A stretch of DNA of 64,000 bases, taken from positions 1 to 64,000 of the forward strand of contig CAILUU010000026.1 in the NCBI GenBank assembly GCA_903837525.1, read 5' to 3'. Positions 18,334 to 28,100 of this stretch are shown piece by piece (the stretch's first letter is position 1; the number at the start of each line of letters is the position of its first letter). A program made the position numbers and the translations under genes. Under the pieces are notes generated by a model that was given only the letters and a program-made list of their open reading frames with translations, did no database searches and was not told the origin of the DNA. The DNA comes from an uncultured Bacteroidota bacterium (GTDB taxonomy: Bacteria > Bacteroidota > Bacteroidia > Chitinophagales > Chitinophagaceae).

Positions 18334-19734
18334 ATGCAAAATCATTTATTAGGATGGGATGATACCATTGTAGCGTTAGCAACAGCACAAGGCGTTGGCG
18401 CTATAGGCGTTATACGTTTAAGTGGTGCAGAGGCCATAACAATTACCAATAAATTATTTCCTAGTAAAGATTTAACGACACAACCAACACACACCTTACA
18501 TGTAGGTATGTTAAAAGATAACAATGTCGTTTTAGATGAGGTGTTAATTTCATTATTTAAAAACCCTAAAAGTTATACAGGAGAAGATGTAGTGGAAATT
18601 AGCTGCCATGGTAGCCCATTTGTACAACAGCAAATTATTAATGCTTGTGTAGAAAACGGTGCAAGAATTGCAAAAGCAGGTGAGTTTACACAACGGGCTT
18701 TTTTAAATGGGAAATTAGATTTAACACAAGCAGAAGCGGTTGCAGACATAATAGCATCAAACTCTCAAAAAGCAAAACAAATTGCATTAAGTCAGTTACG
18801 TGGTGGCTTTGCTAATCAGTTGCAATATTTAAGAGAAGAATTAATAAATTTTGCAGCTTTAATAGAATTAGAATTAGATTTTTCGGAAGAAGATGTTGAA
18901 TTTGTAGATAGGAAAATTTTGCAACAAAATATTTTAAGCATACAAAAAGAAGTTGAACCGCTTTTGCATTCTTTTAAAATTGGCAATGCCATAAAAAATG
19001 GAATACCCGTTGCTATTGTAGGTAAACCAAACTCAGGAAAATCTACTTTATTAAACGCCTTGCTAAATGAAGATAGAGCTATAGTAAGCGCTATTGCAGG
19101 TACTACCAGAGATACCATTGAAGACACCATACAATTAGATGGAGTAAATTTTAGATTTATTGATACTGCAGGTTTACGCCACACCAACGATGAAATTGAA
19201 AAAATTGGGGTAGAAAAAGCAAAACAAAAAATTAGTGAAGCTCAAATAGTTTTATTAGTAGTTGATATTTCCGAAAAAGTAGAAAATATAATACTACAAT
19301 ATAAATCGTTAGAGTTAAGAGCCGATCAAAATTGCATTATTGTATTAAATAAAATTGATGCAATAAGTAGTTGCAATGGCTACGATATTGAAGAAGCTGT
19401 TGCAACACTTACCAAGGTAAATACGCTAGCTATTTCTGCAAAAAATAAGTTGCATGTAAATAAATTGCTAAAGCAAATTATTACTACCTCAAGCATTGAT
19501 AAAATTACAAATGAAGGCACCATAATTACTAATGCAAGGCATTACAACGAATTAAATAATGCCTTACAATCCTTACAAGAAATAAGTAACGGTTTAGCCA
19601 ATAATTTAAGTGGCGATTTAATTAGTGTTGATATTAAAAAAGCATTAAGCCATATAGCTTCGCTTACGGGTAATGTTGAGCATGATAAAGATATATTAGG
19701 AACCATCTTTGGAAAATTTTGTATCGGTAAATAA
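18334..19734 (+). CDS. mnmE: tRNA uridine-5-carboxymethylaminomethyl modification GTPase MnmE
   Basis: Works with MnmG to modify the wobble uridine (cmnm5U) of several tRNAs. The tetrahydrofolate-binding N-terminal domain has DTIVALATAQGVGAIGVIRLSG and GSPFVQQ. The helical middle has the inserted G domain with GKPNSGKSTLL (G1), a DTAG-type switch (FIDTAGLR) and NKID, and the C terminus ends in the family CxGK (FCIGK). The track ORF opens at a TTG at 18301, adding 11 residues (MRLFGKHYLCA) that match nothing in the family and overlap the promoter. I choose ATG 18334, giving MQNHLLGWDDTIVALATA. Monocistronic. Confidence 0.95.
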   Translation: MQNHLLGWDDTIVALATAQGVGAIGVIRLSGAEAITITNKLFPSKDLTTQPTHTLHVGMLKDNNVVLDEVLISLFKNPKSYTGEDVVEISCHGSPFVQQQIINACVENGARIAKAGEFTQRAFLNGKLDLTQAEAVADIIASNSQKAKQIALSQLRGGFANQLQYLREELINFAALIELELDFSEEDVEFVDRKILQQNILSIQKEVEPLLHSFKIGNAIKNGIPVAIVGKPNSGKSTLLNALLNEDRAIVSAIAGTTRDTIEDTIQLDGVNFRFIDTAGLRHTNDEIEKIGVEKAKQKISEAQIVLLVVDISEKVENIILQYKSLELRADQNCIIVLNKIDAISSCNGYDIEEAVATLTKVNTLAISAKNKLHVNKLLKQIITTSSIDKITNEGTIITNARHYNELNNALQSLQEISNGLANNLSGDLISVDIKKALSHIASLTGNVEHDKDILGTIFGKFCIGK

Positions 19735-19905
19735 ATAATTTTAAAGATAGATTTTAAAACATTATTTCCACTTTTTACTAACGTTAGACAAATGCACAAT
19801 TACTTTTTACATCAATTTGTTATCACTGGCAAGTTATAGATAATAAGTACCTGCCGTTAATCCGCTTACATGTTATTGTGTTAGGGTTTGTATAGTTAAG
19901 TAATT

Positions 19906-20688
19906 TTACAAAGAAGTACTGAAAATATCCCAACCCAATTTTCCTAATAGTAAAATCATTACTAGTATAAAAAATATTCGGATAAATTCATTCCCTTTTT
20001 TTATAGCCATTTTACTACCCACATAAGCACCTAACATATTAGATAAAAGCATGGGAATGGCTAGAGTAAAAAGTACAGCACCTTGTAATAAAAAGGCAAT
20101 TAACGATGCACCATCTGCAATAGTATTTATAACTTTTGCATAAGCACTAGCTTTTAAAAAACTAAAACCTACAAATTGGACCAACGAAAAAACGAGTAAG
20201 GTTCCTGTGCCAGGGCCAATAGTACCGTTGTATAACCCTAATACAATACCAATAGCAGCAAATAAAAAATAGAGTTTGTTTTTATTAGGCTGTACTTTTT
20301 CTATTTGTCCAATTTCTTTTTTAAAAATGGTATAAATGGTTAACGCAGCAATTAAAAAAAATAAAATAGGTTTAAAAATAGTAACGGGTATCTTGTTCAT
20401 TAAAAATGTACCAGCGTAGGATGCTATTGCAGTGCTAACCCCAGCAATAGCAATAAATGTATAATTAACTGTTATGGTTTTTAAATAATGCCTAGCTGCT
20501 ACAATAGTACCAGCAATACTTGCAAAACGGTTAGTGGCTATAATATTGTTATGTAACGTATTGGGGAAAAGTATAAATAGCACAGGAACTTGTATTAGCC
20601 CACCACCACCAATTACAGCATCTACAAAGCCAGCAAAAAAGCTTGCTAAGGTAGCAAATACTATCAACCAAAAATCATTCATTTGCAA
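19906..20688 (-). CDS. TauE/SafE family sulfite-type anion permease
   Basis: Integral membrane protein of 260 residues with about 8 hydrophobic helices. It carries the family signatures FFAGFVDAVIGGGGLIQVPVLF near the N terminus and ALYNGTIGPGTGTLLVF-like sequence (LGLYNGTIGPGTGTLL) at the middle, marking the two repeated halves. Family members export or import sulfite, sulfoacetate or other organosulfur anions. The stop of the upstream gene (cvfB-like) is only 3 bases before this start, so the two form an operon on the minus strand. Substrate unproven; the presence of comA in the same window makes sulfite or a C3 sulfonate one possibility. Confidence 0.85.
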   Translation of the reverse strand: MQMNDFWLIVFATLASFFAGFVDAVIGGGGLIQVPVLFILFPNTLHNNIIATNRFASIAGTIVAARHYLKTITVNYTFIAIAGVSTAIASYAGTFLMNKIPVTIFKPILFFLIAALTIYTIFKKEIGQIEKVQPNKNKLYFLFAAIGIVLGLYNGTIGPGTGTLLVFSLVQFVGFSFLKASAYAKVINTIADGASLIAFLLQGAVLFTLAIPMLLSNMLGAYVGSKMAIKKGNEFIRIFFILVMILLLGKLGWDIFSTSL

Positions 20689-20691
20689 CTA

Positions 20692-21522
20692 TTAATCTAT
20701 TAAACGAATTCCAGTTTTTTCCAAACTCAATTTCTTTTGTTTGTATAAATTTCCAATCGTCATTTTAAATGTTTTTTTACTCATGCTAAAAAAACTATAA
20801 ATATCATCAGGTTCACTTTTATCGTAATAGGGTAAGTAGCCATCGTTCTCTTTTAACAAACGAATAATTTTTTCGCCTTCGTCCTCTACTCGTTTAAAAC
20901 CTGTTTTGCCAGCGGCAACATCAATTCTATTATCGCTGTAAATCTTTTTAATAAACCCTTTAAATTTATCGCCTACGGTAATAGCTCTATAAATTTCGTT
21001 GTGGTGTAAAACGCCAGTGTGTGTATTATTTATAATAACAACATACCCAATATCAGTTCTTCTATACACCGTTAAATCTACTTCGTCTAAAACATTTAAT
21101 ACTATATTATCATTTCGTAAAAATTGTTCAATACGTTCTGTAGCTGCCAATCTTCCCGTTTGTTCATCAATGTAAATTTTTACCAAATACTCCCCATTGG
21201 GCATCATACCTTGTTGTTGTTTGCTTTTGGGTACAAACAAATCTTTCATTAATCCATTATCTAAAAAAGCACCTTGAGGGTTTACCGTTACGGCTTTTAA
21301 TTTTACAATATCGCCTAAAATGCCAATTGGTTTTTGAGTAGTTGCTATCAATCGTTCATCGCCATCATGATAAATAAACACCGTTAGTTCATCGTCAATT
21401 TTTGTATTATCTGGCACAAAACGCTTAGGTAGCAAAATACCCTCTGCGCCATCATCTAAATAAACACCAAATGCAGCTTCTCTTATTACGTTTAGTGTAT
21501 TGTATTCGCCTACTTTTATCAT
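20692..21522 (-). CDS. S1-domain RNA-binding protein, CvfB family
   Basis: CvfB-type protein with tandem S1-like OB folds and a C-terminal winged helix; the family binds RNA and affects virulence and stress genes in Firmicutes. Visible: N-terminal VGEYNTLNVIREAAFGVYLDDG with ILLPKRFVP, then GAFLDNGLMKDLFVPKSKQ, then VINNTHTGVLHHNEIYRAITVGDKFKGFIKKIYSDNRIDV, and a winged-helix end (FSMSKKTFKMTIGNLYKQKKLSLEKTGIRLI). The track start at 21546 adds MFRWYLYK, which does not belong; Met at 21522 gives the family start MIKVGEYN. A TATCTTTA promoter-like box ends 3 bases before this ATG, suggesting a very short leader. First gene of a pair with the TauE permease. Confidence 0.85.
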   Translation of the reverse strand: MIKVGEYNTLNVIREAAFGVYLDDGAEGILLPKRFVPDNTKIDDELTVFIYHDGDERLIATTQKPIGILGDIVKLKAVTVNPQGAFLDNGLMKDLFVPKSKQQQGMMPNGEYLVKIYIDEQTGRLAATERIEQFLRNDNIVLNVLDEVDLTVYRRTDIGYVVIINNTHTGVLHHNEIYRAITVGDKFKGFIKKIYSDNRIDVAAGKTGFKRVEDEGEKIIRLLKENDGYLPYYDKSEPDDIYSFFSMSKKTFKMTIGNLYKQKKLSLEKTGIRLID

Positions 21523-21600
21523 TTTGTAAAGATACCATCTAAACACCTAAACTTTCTAAACCCCTTAAAAGCCGTATCTTCACAAAAAATAAAATACATT

Positions 21601-22839
21601 TTGAAGTTTACAGAATTTGGTTTTGACGATCGTTTGATGGAAGGTATAGATGCTAGTAATTATATAGATGCAACACCTGTGCAAGAGCAAGTAATACCGC
21701 TTGTTATGCAAGGAAAAGATGTAATTGCAAGTGCACAAACAGGCACTGGAAAAACAGCTGCATTTTTGTTACCCCTAATACATAAAATGCTAACCGATGG
21801 ATTAGATGACCATACCAACAGTGCATTAGTAATTGTACCTACTAGAGAGCTTGCCATACAAATAGCACAACACATGGAAGGCTTATCTTATTTTACAAGT
21901 GTAAGTTCAATTGCTGTTTATGGCGGAGGAGATGGAAATGCTTTTGTACAAGAAAAAAAAGCATTGAGTGCTGGTGCAGATGTGGTTGTTTGTACACCGG
22001 GTAAAATGCTGGCTCACTTAAAAATGGGGTATGTAAAATTAGATGGGTTAAAATATTTAATATTAGATGAGGCAGATAGAATGTTGGATATGGGTTTTTA
22101 TGATGATATTATGTTTATTATAAATCATTTACCAAAGAAGCGCCAAAATTTATTATTTAGTGCCACCATGCCACCAAAAATTAGAGAAATGGCAAGGCGA
22201 ATTTTACATCAACCTGCAGAAATAAATATATCGATAAGTAAGCCCAACGAAAAAATTGTACAACAAGCCTTCATTGTTTACGATACACAAAAAATTCCAT
22301 TGGTAAAATATTTGCTTACCCATAAAGACTATAAATCGGTATTAGTTTTTTGCAGCAGCAAACAAAGTGTAAAAGAATTGACAAAAATATTACAACGGGC
22401 AAAATTAAATGTAGATGAAATACACAGCGATTTAGATCAATCGAAAAGAGAAGAGGTGCTTATACAATTTAAAAGTAGAAGACTACCCATTTTAATTGCA
22501 ACCGATATTTTAAGCCGTGGTATTGATATTGATAATATTGAATTAGTAATTAACTACGATGTGCCGCATGATGGCGAGGATTATGTACATCGTATTGGCC
22601 GTACAGCTAGGGCAGAAGCCGATGGAACGGCTTATACATTAGTTGGCCCAAAGGAACAATACAAATTGACAGCCATAGAAAAATTAATTGGTAAAGAAGT
22701 GCCAAAAGGTACAGTGCCAGCCGAGTTTGGCGAAGTGCCTGTGTTTAATGTGTCGTCACAACGTAGCGATAATAGAAGTGGTGGAAAACGTAGTTTTAGT
22801 AAACCTAAATCATTTAATAGGCCAAGTAAAAAGGATTAA
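21601..22839 (+). CDS. DEAD-box ATP-dependent RNA helicase
   Basis: RNA duplex-unwinding ATPase of the RhlE/CsdA type used in ribosome assembly and RNA decay. The 412-residue core shows the Q motif region (FTEFGFDDRLMEGIDASNYIDATPVQEQVIP), motif I ASAQTGTGKT, Ia PTRELAIQ, II DEAD, III SAT, then ILIATDILSRGIDI and YVHRIGRTAR. A short basic, Ser/Arg-rich tail (SSQRSDNRSGGKRSFSKPKSFNRPSKKD) is the expected RNA-binding extension. The start codon is TTG; no in-frame ATG upstream. Monocistronic, divergent from cvfB with a 78-base gap. Confidence 0.93.
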   Translation: MKFTEFGFDDRLMEGIDASNYIDATPVQEQVIPLVMQGKDVIASAQTGTGKTAAFLLPLIHKMLTDGLDDHTNSALVIVPTRELAIQIAQHMEGLSYFTSVSSIAVYGGGDGNAFVQEKKALSAGADVVVCTPGKMLAHLKMGYVKLDGLKYLILDEADRMLDMGFYDDIMFIINHLPKKRQNLLFSATMPPKIREMARRILHQPAEINISISKPNEKIVQQAFIVYDTQKIPLVKYLLTHKDYKSVLVFCSSKQSVKELTKILQRAKLNVDEIHSDLDQSKREEVLIQFKSRRLPILIATDILSRGIDIDNIELVINYDVPHDGEDYVHRIGRTARAEADGTAYTLVGPKEQYKLTAIEKLIGKEVPKGTVPAEFGEVPVFNVSSQRSDNRSGGKRSFSKPKSFNRPSKKD

Positions 22840-22969
22840 TTTATTTAGTTTTTCTTCAAATTTATATTATTATAATTTTATCTATTTTTTTCCTCTTAGT
22901 TTAGGAGGGTGTTGCAAGTATATCAGTATTAATTTTCCTTAATTTTGTTCAATCACATTCACATCTACC

Positions 22970-25063
22970 ATATTAAATAATCCCGTTGAATATATTAACG
23001 GTGTAAGTGCAATACGTGGCGATATGTTGCGTAAAGAGTTGAAAATTTTTACCTTTAACGATTTGCTTAATTATTTTCCGTTTAGGCATGTGGATAAAAC
23101 TAAAGTTGATAAAATTGGGGAGTTAAATTACCAAACCGAGTATGCACAAGTTGCAGGTAAATTAATAGATTGTGAAATTGTAGGCGAAAAACAAGGAAGA
23201 CGTTTAGTAGCACACTTGAAAGATGATAGCGGCGAAATAGAAATGGTATGGTTTCAAGGAATTAATTGGATACAAAAAGCATTGCAAGTAGGGCAACACT
23301 ATTTAGTGTTTGGTAAACTGGGTTTTTTTATGAACAAAGCACAATTCAGTCACCCCGAAATTGAAACCTACACAAAAGAAAATGCCACAGGAAAATCTTT
23401 TTTAGAACCCATTTATCCATCTACCGAAAAATTAAAAATAAAAGGTTTAAATGGAAGAGCCATTGGCAAATTAACCTATCACTTGCTGCAACTAATAAGC
23501 GAAAAAGATGTGCCAGAAAATTTACCCCAATCTATTTTAACTAAATACAAGTTTATTTGTAGATACGATGCTTACAGGCATATCCATTTTCCTGCAACAG
23601 AAAAACATTTTTTGCATGCATTGCGTAGGCTAAAATTTGAAGAATTATTTTTTGCACAACTGCGTTTAGGTCTAATAAAAAGTACAAGGCACCGCTATAG
23701 TAAAGGACAATCGTTTGAAAAAGTAGGTAATTTATTTACTACATTTTACGAAAAACATTTGCCCTTTGCATTAACCAATGCACAAAAAAGAGTATTAAAA
23801 GAAATACGAAAAGATGTAGGTAGTGGTAAACAAATGAATAGACTTTTGCAAGGCGATGTTGGGAGCGGAAAAACCATTGTGGCCTTACTTATGATGCTGA
23901 TAGCAGCAGATAATGATTTTCAAAGTGTGTTAATGGCACCTACTGAAATATTAGCGCAACAACATTTTAACAGCATAACCGAATTAATAGGCGATTTACC
24001 TATTTGTGTAAAATTGCTTACAGGATCATCTAAAACTAAGGAGAGAAGAGAAGTTTTGCAATTAACAGAAACTGGAAAAGTAACTATTTTAATTGGCACA
24101 CATGCTGTAATTGAAGATAAAGTAGTGTTTAAAAATTTGGGTTTTGCAGTGATAGATGAGCAACATAAATTTGGTGTAGCTCAACGGGCTCTACTTTGGA
24201 AAAAAAACAACATACCGCCGCATGTTTTGGTAATGACGGCAACACCCATACCACGTACATTGGCACTAACGGCTTATGGCGATTTAGATTATAGTGTTAT
24301 GGATGAATTGCCACCCGGCAGAAAAGCTATTAAAACTGTTCATCGGTTCGAAAATAACCGACCTAACGTAATGGATTTTATAAAAGAAGAAATTGCTAAA
24401 GGAAGACAAGCCTATATTATTTATCCATTAATTGAAGAAAGTAGTAAGTTAGACTACGAAAATTTAATGAAGGGGTATGAGGAGGTAAAATCATTTTTTC
24501 CTGAACCCAATTATTGGGTAAGCATGGTGCATGGTAAAATGAAGTCCGATCAAAAAGAAACCAATATGCAACGGTTTGTAATAAACGATACTCAAATTAT
24601 GGTAAGTACCACTGTAATTGAAGTTGGCGTAAATGTACCCAATGCAAGTGTAATGGTTATAGAAAGTGCCGAAAAATTTGGCTTATCACAATTACATCAA
24701 TTACGTGGAAGGGTAGGAAGAGGAGCTGAGCAAAGTTTTTGCATATTATTAACAGGTAGCAAAATAAGTAAAGATGCTGCCGAACGTTTGAAGATAATGG
24801 TAGCCACAAATGATGGTTTTAAAATTGCAGAGAAGGACCTTGAAATACGTGGCCCTGGCGATATTGAAGGTACACAACAAAGTGGGCTTTTAAACTTTAG
24901 GCTAGCAAATATAGTCCAAGATAAGGTTATAGTAGATGCTGCTAAAGAGCAGGTTGATAGTATACTAGATACTGACCCCGATTTTACTCTGGCAGAGAAT
25001 TTGAGGATAAAGAATTATCTATACCTTCAAAAAGGGAAAACAATATGGAGTAAAATTTCGTAA
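22970..25063 (+). CDS. recG: ATP-dependent DNA helicase RecG (start codon non-standard)
   Basis: Branch-migrating helicase that remodels stalled forks and Holliday junctions. The wedge/OB domain covers about residues 50-150 (KVDKIGELNYQTEYAQVAGK). The motor has GDVGSGKTIVALLMM (Walker A), DEQHKFGV (the DExH box), MTATPIPRTLAL and the RecG signature GRVGRGAEQSFCILLT, with the TRG-like end SGLLNFRLANI. The track starts at ATG 23024, but the 18 codons before it read ILNNPVEYINGVSAIRGD, the conserved RecG N terminus. No ATG, GTG or TTG lies between that block and the in-frame stop at 22940. ATA at 22970 stands where Met is expected, so I extend the CDS there. Monocistronic. Confidence 0.9.
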   Translation: MLNNPVEYINGVSAIRGDMLRKELKIFTFNDLLNYFPFRHVDKTKVDKIGELNYQTEYAQVAGKLIDCEIVGEKQGRRLVAHLKDDSGEIEMVWFQGINWIQKALQVGQHYLVFGKLGFFMNKAQFSHPEIETYTKENATGKSFLEPIYPSTEKLKIKGLNGRAIGKLTYHLLQLISEKDVPENLPQSILTKYKFICRYDAYRHIHFPATEKHFLHALRRLKFEELFFAQLRLGLIKSTRHRYSKGQSFEKVGNLFTTFYEKHLPFALTNAQKRVLKEIRKDVGSGKQMNRLLQGDVGSGKTIVALLMMLIAADNDFQSVLMAPTEILAQQHFNSITELIGDLPICVKLLTGSSKTKERREVLQLTETGKVTILIGTHAVIEDKVVFKNLGFAVIDEQHKFGVAQRALLWKKNNIPPHVLVMTATPIPRTLALTAYGDLDYSVMDELPPGRKAIKTVHRFENNRPNVMDFIKEEIAKGRQAYIIYPLIEESSKLDYENLMKGYEEVKSFFPEPNYWVSMVHGKMKSDQKETNMQRFVINDTQIMVSTTVIEVGVNVPNASVMVIESAEKFGLSQLHQLRGRVGRGAEQSFCILLTGSKISKDAAERLKIMVATNDGFKIAEKDLEIRGPGDIEGTQQSGLLNFRLANIVQDKVIVDAAKEQVDSILDTDPDFTLAENLRIKNYLYLQKGKTIWSKIS

Positions 25064-25154
25064 GTTATTTTATAAGAAACTTACTAAACTGTGACGAACA
25101 ATTTGGTAAAAAAATGGTTTTAATTAAGTACATTGTATAAATAATTTTATTGGT

Positions 25155-28100
25155 TTGATCAAAAAAGATACCTTCACAAAAATACTATTATCAACCTTTG
25201 CTTTAGTTTTGGTAAACAGTTTATTTGCCCAACTAGAGTTTATAGAAAATAAAGGACAATGGAATAGTAAAATAAAATTTCGAAGCGATTTTCCAACTGG
25301 TTCTTTCTATTTAGAAAAAAATTCATTTACAGTTGATTTGCATAACCTATCGGATTTATTATCCATATCCGATTTTCATCATGGTCTGCCAATAGGTAGT
25401 ACAACACCAATCAATGCTTCAAAAAATTCTATTCCGTTGCCACAAAATTTACCAAGCGTAACTGTTCGTTCACATGCATATACGGTTACATTTTTGGGGG
25501 GCAATACCAATACTATAATCCCCGACAAATCTACACCCACAGCAAATAATTATATTATAGGTTCAGATAAATCTAAATGGGCCTCCAATTGTAAAATTTA
25601 TCAAGCTGTATTATATAAAAATGTTTATCCCAATATTGATGTTAGATATTATGTAGAAAATGATAAACTAAAATATGATTTTATTATAAAGCCCGGCGGA
25701 AATCCAAATGTTATTGCTATGCGGTATGATGGTGTAAATAGTTTAGAAGTAAAAAATAACGAGCTATTAATTGGTACAACCATCAATACGGTAAAAGAAT
25801 TGTATCCATATACCTATCAATTTATTAATGGGAAAAAAGAGATAATTGATTGTAAATATGTGGTAAAAGACAATGTGGTTACCTTCAAAGTAAAAAACTA
25901 TTCATCTAACCAAACCTTAATTATAGATCCTACCTTAATTTTTGCATCTTACACAGGCAGTGCAGCATCTAATTGGGGCTTTACAGCTACACCTGGCCCG
26001 GGTGGAACGTTTTATGCCGGTGGAATTAGCTTTGGTACAGGTTATCCTGTTTCTGTTGGAGCATATCAAACTACGTATGGCGGCGGCGGTACTACCGATC
26101 CTAATGGCGGTTACGATATGGCTTTCTTTAAATTTTCGGCTGATGGGGCATTACGTTTATTTGCAACCTATGTTGGTGGCTCGTTTGATGAGCAACCCCA
26201 TAGTATGATTTGTGATGCTGCAGGAAATTTAATATTTGCAGGAAGATCTAACTCTAATAATTATCCAGGAACACTTCCTCGAACAGGTAGATCTGATTAT
26301 GATATTGTTGTATCAAAACTATCAGCCAATGGCGCTTCGCTATTAGGCTCGATAAGCTTAGGAGGTACAAATGATGATGGTATGAATATTAGAGGGAAAT
26401 ATTTTAACCCTACAGGCGATGATGATACAAGAAGAAATTATGGTGATGATGCTAGGAGTGAAGTTATTTTAGATGCCGATGGAAATATTGTAGTAGCATC
26501 TTGCACACAATCATTAAATTTTCCTGTAAGTGTTGGGGCCTTTCAAACAACATTTGGAGGCGGTGTTGCAGGTGTCATGAAATTGCCACAAGATGGAGTT
26601 ATTCTTAAATTTAATTCAACATTAACAACTACTCTTTTTAGCTCTTTTTTTGGCGGAAGTGGTAATGATGCATGTTTTGTAGTTGCCCAAGACCCGTTAA
26701 CAAGGAATTATTATATTGGTGGAGCAACCACTAGTACAAATTTACCTGGCGATAAATCAAATACCATAAACTCCACCTACCAAGGGGGGGCAACAGATGG
26801 TTTTGTAACACAAATTAATAATACAGGTTCAGCCATTTTAAAAACATGTTATTTTGGCACTAGTGGTACCGATTTAGTTTATGGAGTTCAATTTGATCGA
26901 TTAGGATTTCCTTATATAATGGGAACTACAACTGGTGATTGGCCAATAATTGCGGCACCATTTAATAACCCGGGCAGCAAACAATTTATAGGTAAACTAC
27001 AACCTAATTTGTCTGCGTACATTTATTCTACAATTTTTGGCCGTTCATCATCTTTACCTAATTTATCTCCCACAGCTTTTTTAGTAGATAGGTGTGAAAA
27101 TGTTTATGTATCTGGTTGGGGTGGTGGTATAAATGTCAGTAGAGGTTATTCATCTTCTGGCACCATAAATATGCCTGAGGTTTCACCTCTACCTGGTATT
27201 CCTGCCGAAGATGAAAGTGATTTTTACTTCTTTGTATTAGAAAAAAATGCAGCAACTCAATTATTTGGATCACATTTTGGACATAATGCTGGTACCATAG
27301 GTGATCATGTAGATGGTGGTACCAGCAGGTTTGATGCAAATGGAATTATTTACCAAGCGGTGTGTGGTTGTAGAGATGGCGGAGGACCATTTCCAACAAC
27401 TGGTAATGCTTGGCGACCAAATAATGGCTCCACTTCTTGTAACCAAGCGGTTATAAAAGTCGAAATGAATTTTACTGGAATTGCAGCAAGTATTCAATCA
27501 ACTATTAATGGGGTAGCTGATACCTCTGCTTGTAGACCAGTAATAATAACGTTTACGGATTCAATTGCAAAAGGTCAATCCTATGTTTGGAATTTTGGAG
27601 ATGGATCTCCAACACAAACAACACTTACTCCAATAAATTTTGTGACTCATCCATACAATACCGTTGGTACTTTTAGAGCAAGTGTAATATCAATTGATCC
27701 TACAAAATGTAACATTGCCGACACCGCTTACATCACTGTTAGGGTGGGTAATAATCAAGTTCAACCTAGTTTTAGATACACAAAAGTAGGTAGTTGTAAT
27801 AGTTTAGAATTTGAGTTTGAAAATACATCAACAGCTACAGACGCTACAAAATATACCGGGCAAACTTTTTTATGGAATTTTGGAGATGGTACACCAACTA
27901 TTCGTTCAAATTTTACCCCCAATATTCGGCATACATTTCCTTCGGCTGGCCCATATACCATAAGGTTGTTGGTAGATGATACCTCATTTTGTAATGCACC
28001 CATTTTTAAAGATTCGCTAATTAGAGTAAGTGCAAATGTACGAGCACAATTTACTACACCTGCAGTAGGTTGCAGGCCATATAATGCTGTGTTAAAAAAC

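Noticed and set aside
19797-19905. CCTGCCGTTAATCCGCTTACATG before the TauE gene compared with CCGTTAATCGGTAATCCGCTTAAACAT after rplJ
   Set aside because: The shared words are short and the order differs; not convincing as a repeat family.
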